This document shows, piece after piece, positions 61,879 through 64,000 of a stretch of 64,000 nucleotides of DNA (its first letter is position 1; each line of letters opens with the position of its first letter). The notes under the pieces are model-generated. The model saw only the letters and a list, made by a program, of their open reading frames with translations. It had not been told where the DNA came from and ran no database searches. Location: positions 62,001 to 126,000 of the forward strand of contig SBHC01000073.1 of assembly GCA_006226375.1 (NCBI GenBank), in the 5' to 3' direction. Origin of the DNA: Deltaproteobacteria bacterium. GTDB lineage: Bacteria; Myxococcota_C; UBA6777. A program made the translations under genes and the position numbers.

Positions 61879-63465
61879 TCAGGCCGACGGTTTGTTCATG
61901 CCAAACACCAACAAGAAAACAGTGGCCAGCAAAGGCCCCAGCACTCCTGCAGCGACAAACAGGGTCGACCAACCCGTTACATCTTGATGCAAATGATACG
62001 TCTGAACCGTCGTCAAGACAAAGTTGGCAAACGTCCCCCCAGCGAGAAACACGCTTAAACTGTGAGACCGTGGCTTCTCGTTCAAGACGAGCCGACTCAT
62101 CCCAACCAGGGCGAGAGCCAACGCGACATCAAACGTGACCCAAGCGTATTGGGTGCTCAACGAACCAAACCACTTCTGACCATCGGCAAGAGCCAGCAGC
62201 AGCGTCCAGGGGATGAGCAGCCCTGCAAAACCAAGGAGTCCTTGCGACCAACGTCGGTACGATATTTTGCTCACCAAACGTTTCGATGAGTCCCACAAAA
62301 ACCCCCACAGACCTTCCCCCAGGAGCGCCCGAAGGACAACCTGGAGGTTGCCCAGGTGCAACGAGTACCCTACCGAAACGATGTATTGTTTGCTCCAACG
62401 GTCTGGCACAAACCTTCGCTTAAATGCATGCAAACCGGCGAACGGATACAGCTTGCCCAGTCGATTGTATGCAAGCCCAAACATCCGGTGCAGCCAAGGA
62501 TGACTCTCTGGAGGTTGGTCAATGTGAGAAAGCGGACTTAACCCCAAAGTAACGTAGCCGCTGCCCTCGTCTTGAAAGGTACGCATCGCAGTATCAACCA
62601 TAAGCTCGACCGTCCCGTTGGGTGCACCAGGGATACGAAGGATGTCTTCAAAGAACCAACCCTGACGTTGGTACACAGGCACGGCGATCAGCACCCCGAC
62701 AGCGCGACGTTGGCACTCCGCTACAAAATACCGCCGCTGCGACGGGAGATGAAACGGCTGGAGATCCACCATAAACTGCATCGGGCTGATCTTGCGGGAG
62801 GCTTTCCATTGCTCCACCACCCAGGCGATCTCCGACCCCAGCGGCCCATGATCGTCAAGAATGTCCTGGGTTGACAACGCTCGAATTGTCACCCCTTTTC
62901 GCTCGGCCCGCCGGACCTGTGAGCGCAAGGTTCGAAAGGCTCGGCCCTTGGGTTCGTAGGTTTGAGGGTCCCACTCAGGCTGCTCCCCAATCACAAGAGC
63001 GTCGGTCGAGGCCCCCACTGTCTTTAGAGCATGCACCACATCGTCTTCAACCGAAACAAACAGGGGGCGCTGGCCTGCCAGGTTGCAGTCCTTAACGAAC
63101 GCCTCAAGAGTCTCCACGAAATGTTCCGAAGGAGCGATGGGAGGACCCGCCACCACCCGGTAGCGCCCTTGCATCATGTACGCGACCACAACATCGCACC
63201 CACCCAAAGTGTCACACCAGTACTCATACCCTGACTCTAGAACTTGAAAGGAAGTCGCATGTCGGCCGTACTTTTTAAGCACAGCAAGCACATGTTGCTT
63301 TGTTTCGGACAACTCCTGTTGTGTCACCCAGTGAGGCCCAAGAGACCTGGACAATGCAACTTCTCCTCTGTCGTACGTGTTCAATCCAACAGGACGGGCT
63401 GGACGTGAATAGGCTTGTGCCGTTATAACGGAGTCCCTCAAAGGTGTGAAGGGAAGCGAACGCAT
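61879..63465 (-). CDS. DUF2156 (MprF C-terminal domain) aminoacyl-lipid synthase-like membrane protein
   Basis: The product is 528 residues. Residues about 45-385 form a tandem GNAT-like domain matching the LPG-synthase domain of MprF: YGRHATSFQVLESGYEYWCD, VVAGPPIAPSEH, GRAFRTLRSQVRRAERKGV, YFVAECQRRAVGVL, VELMVDTAM, YVTLGLSPLSH, and the KRRFVPDRWSKQYIV segment. Such domains transfer amino acids from aminoacyl-tRNA to phosphatidylglycerol or ornithine lipids. Four membrane helices follow at about 408-525. This reverses the MprF order, where the flippase helices come first. Lysine specificity is not shown. The gene is divergent from the partial gene at 63584. Confidence 0.75.
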   Translation of the reverse strand: MRSLPFTPLRDSVITAQAYSRPARPVGLNTYDRGEVALSRSLGPHWVTQQELSETKQHVLAVLKKYGRHATSFQVLESGYEYWCDTLGGCDVVVAYMMQGRYRVVAGPPIAPSEHFVETLEAFVKDCNLAGQRPLFVSVEDDVVHALKTVGASTDALVIGEQPEWDPQTYEPKGRAFRTLRSQVRRAERKGVTIRALSTQDILDDHGPLGSEIAWVVEQWKASRKISPMQFMVDLQPFHLPSQRRYFVAECQRRAVGVLIAVPVYQRQGWFFEDILRIPGAPNGTVELMVDTAMRTFQDEGSGYVTLGLSPLSHIDQPPESHPWLHRMFGLAYNRLGKLYPFAGLHAFKRRFVPDRWSKQYIVSVGYSLHLGNLQVVLRALLGEGLWGFLWDSSKRLVSKISYRRWSQGLLGFAGLLIPWTLLLALADGQKWFGSLSTQYAWVTFDVALALALVGMSRLVLNEKPRSHSLSVFLAGGTFANFVLTTVQTYHLHQDVTGWSTLFVAAGVLGPLLATVFLLVFGMNKPSA

Positions 63466-63583
63466 CTCGTTTGCTCAACCCTGCTGACGTCAGGGATGGA
63501 GAGTCTCTAAGTCCCTACGTTGATGCTCAATAGGCTCCTTCGACCGACGCAGAATTCATGTTGATCCCGAGAGAGAGGCACCC

Positions 63584-64000
63584 ATGCCCTACGAACGACT
63601 CGACAGCCTTTTGTTTCCATGGGAAACATTGGAAGCCATCATCGGTGGACGCTCCGCCATTGATGTGCCCAGGCTCCAAGTCTACAACGAAGAAGAAGCC
63701 ACCGACTTTCTTCGCAATTACGGCTTCGACTTCCACATTGAAGCGCACAAAACTGAGATACGCTCCCTGCATGCACAGGCTATCCAATTTATCGAAGAGG
63801 CTCTCCTCAACGATTTGCCCAGGCTCCACCTTCTCCCCGAGGTGCGAGATCCAGAGGACATTCGGCAGCTCCTGGTTTGGGCGTCGTTGCGGGACAAAAG
63901 CGCGCTGCAGCGTTGGAGCTGCTCGGTCCTTCGGGTGATGCATACCATTGCACACGGCCCCTCCTACTTCGCCACACGTTTTGGAGAGCAGATCCGGTCT
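63584..64000 (+). CDS. TIGR04552-like protein (3' end outside window)
   Basis: Open frame from ATG 63584 (GAGAGAGG upstream) to the window end, at least 139 residues. The sequence IIGGRSAIDVPRLQVYNEEEATDFLRNYGFD, then RQLLVWAS and CSVLRVMHTIAHGPSYFATRF, resembles the TIGR04552/TIGR04562 families of deltaproteobacteria as I remember them; these have no known function. The opposite-strand reading is a shadow. Identification is from memory of the pattern, without a search. Confidence 0.6.
   Translation, partial: MPYERLDSLLFPWETLEAIIGGRSAIDVPRLQVYNEEEATDFLRNYGFDFHIEAHKTEIRSLHAQAIQFIEEALLNDLPRLHLLPEVRDPEDIRQLLVWASLRDKSALQRWSCSVLRVMHTIAHGPSYFATRFGEQIRS

Overview
The window looks like chromosomal DNA of a Gram-negative, predatory-type or otherwise secretion-rich bacterium of the Myxococcota/Bradymonadota (former deltaproteobacterial) kind. 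This is inferred from content, not from a marker gene. The signs are: many large cysteine-rich lipoproteins with eukaryote-like modules (fibrinogen-like, galactose-binding lectin, ephrin-receptor-like, WD40, Kelch, MopE repeats), an AgmX/PglI C-terminal domain, an FHA-sigma54 activator, an Imm11-family protein and TPR membrane proteins. I see no rRNA, tRNA, CRISPR array, transposase or prophage gene. Base composition is fairly even by eye.

Layout. 1-1471: 3' part of a transglutaminase-like protein. 1.9-3.0 kb: unknown protein. 3.0-14.6 kb: cell-surface block with an OmpA-bearing alpha-2-macroglobulin, a five-haem cytochrome, a Kelch lipoprotein and a 36-unit cysteine-ladder/fibrinogen-like lipoprotein. 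14.8-18.3 kb: alkylation-repair island (Ada-AlkA fusion, Ogt, AlkB) interrupted by an orphan Imm11 protein. 18.3-23.1 kb: lipase, TPR membrane protein, DUF3820, PPP phosphatase, AgmX/PglI-type protein. 23.3-27.0 kb: compact operon urc1-urc4-upp plus a monohaem cytochrome c, the bacterial version of the URC uracil-degradation route. 27.05-27.37 kb: gene-free stretch packed with hairpins. 27.4-30.4 kb: three poorly known proteins. 30.7-37.6 kb: sirtuin, YceI, membrane protein, lipoproteins, SDR and MtfA-type peptidase. 37.7-41.1 kb: fad operon (thiolase then hydratase/dehydrogenase). 41.4-41.9 kb: exported nickel superoxide dismutase with a His-rich tail. 42.2-43.9 kb: D-aminoacylase-type amidohydrolase behind a promoter bracketed by two matching operators. 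43.9-52.5 kb: Vms1/VLRF1-type release factor, FHA-sigma54 activator, topoisomerase III, TPR protein. 53.0-61.3 kb: a 1896-residue mosaic lipoprotein and a MopE-repeat lipoprotein. 61.4-64.0 kb: small unknown protein, a DUF2156/MprF-type protein and the 5' part of a TIGR04552-like protein.

How the genes work together. The clear units are the urc operon (uracil salvage and degradation), the fad operon (two beta-oxidation enzymes with a dyad at the promoter), and the alkylation-damage set. The remaining genes are mostly single transcription units for envelope, surface or secreted proteins. Several genes probably use TTG or GTG starts. Nothing looks like a broken gene or a recent insertion.
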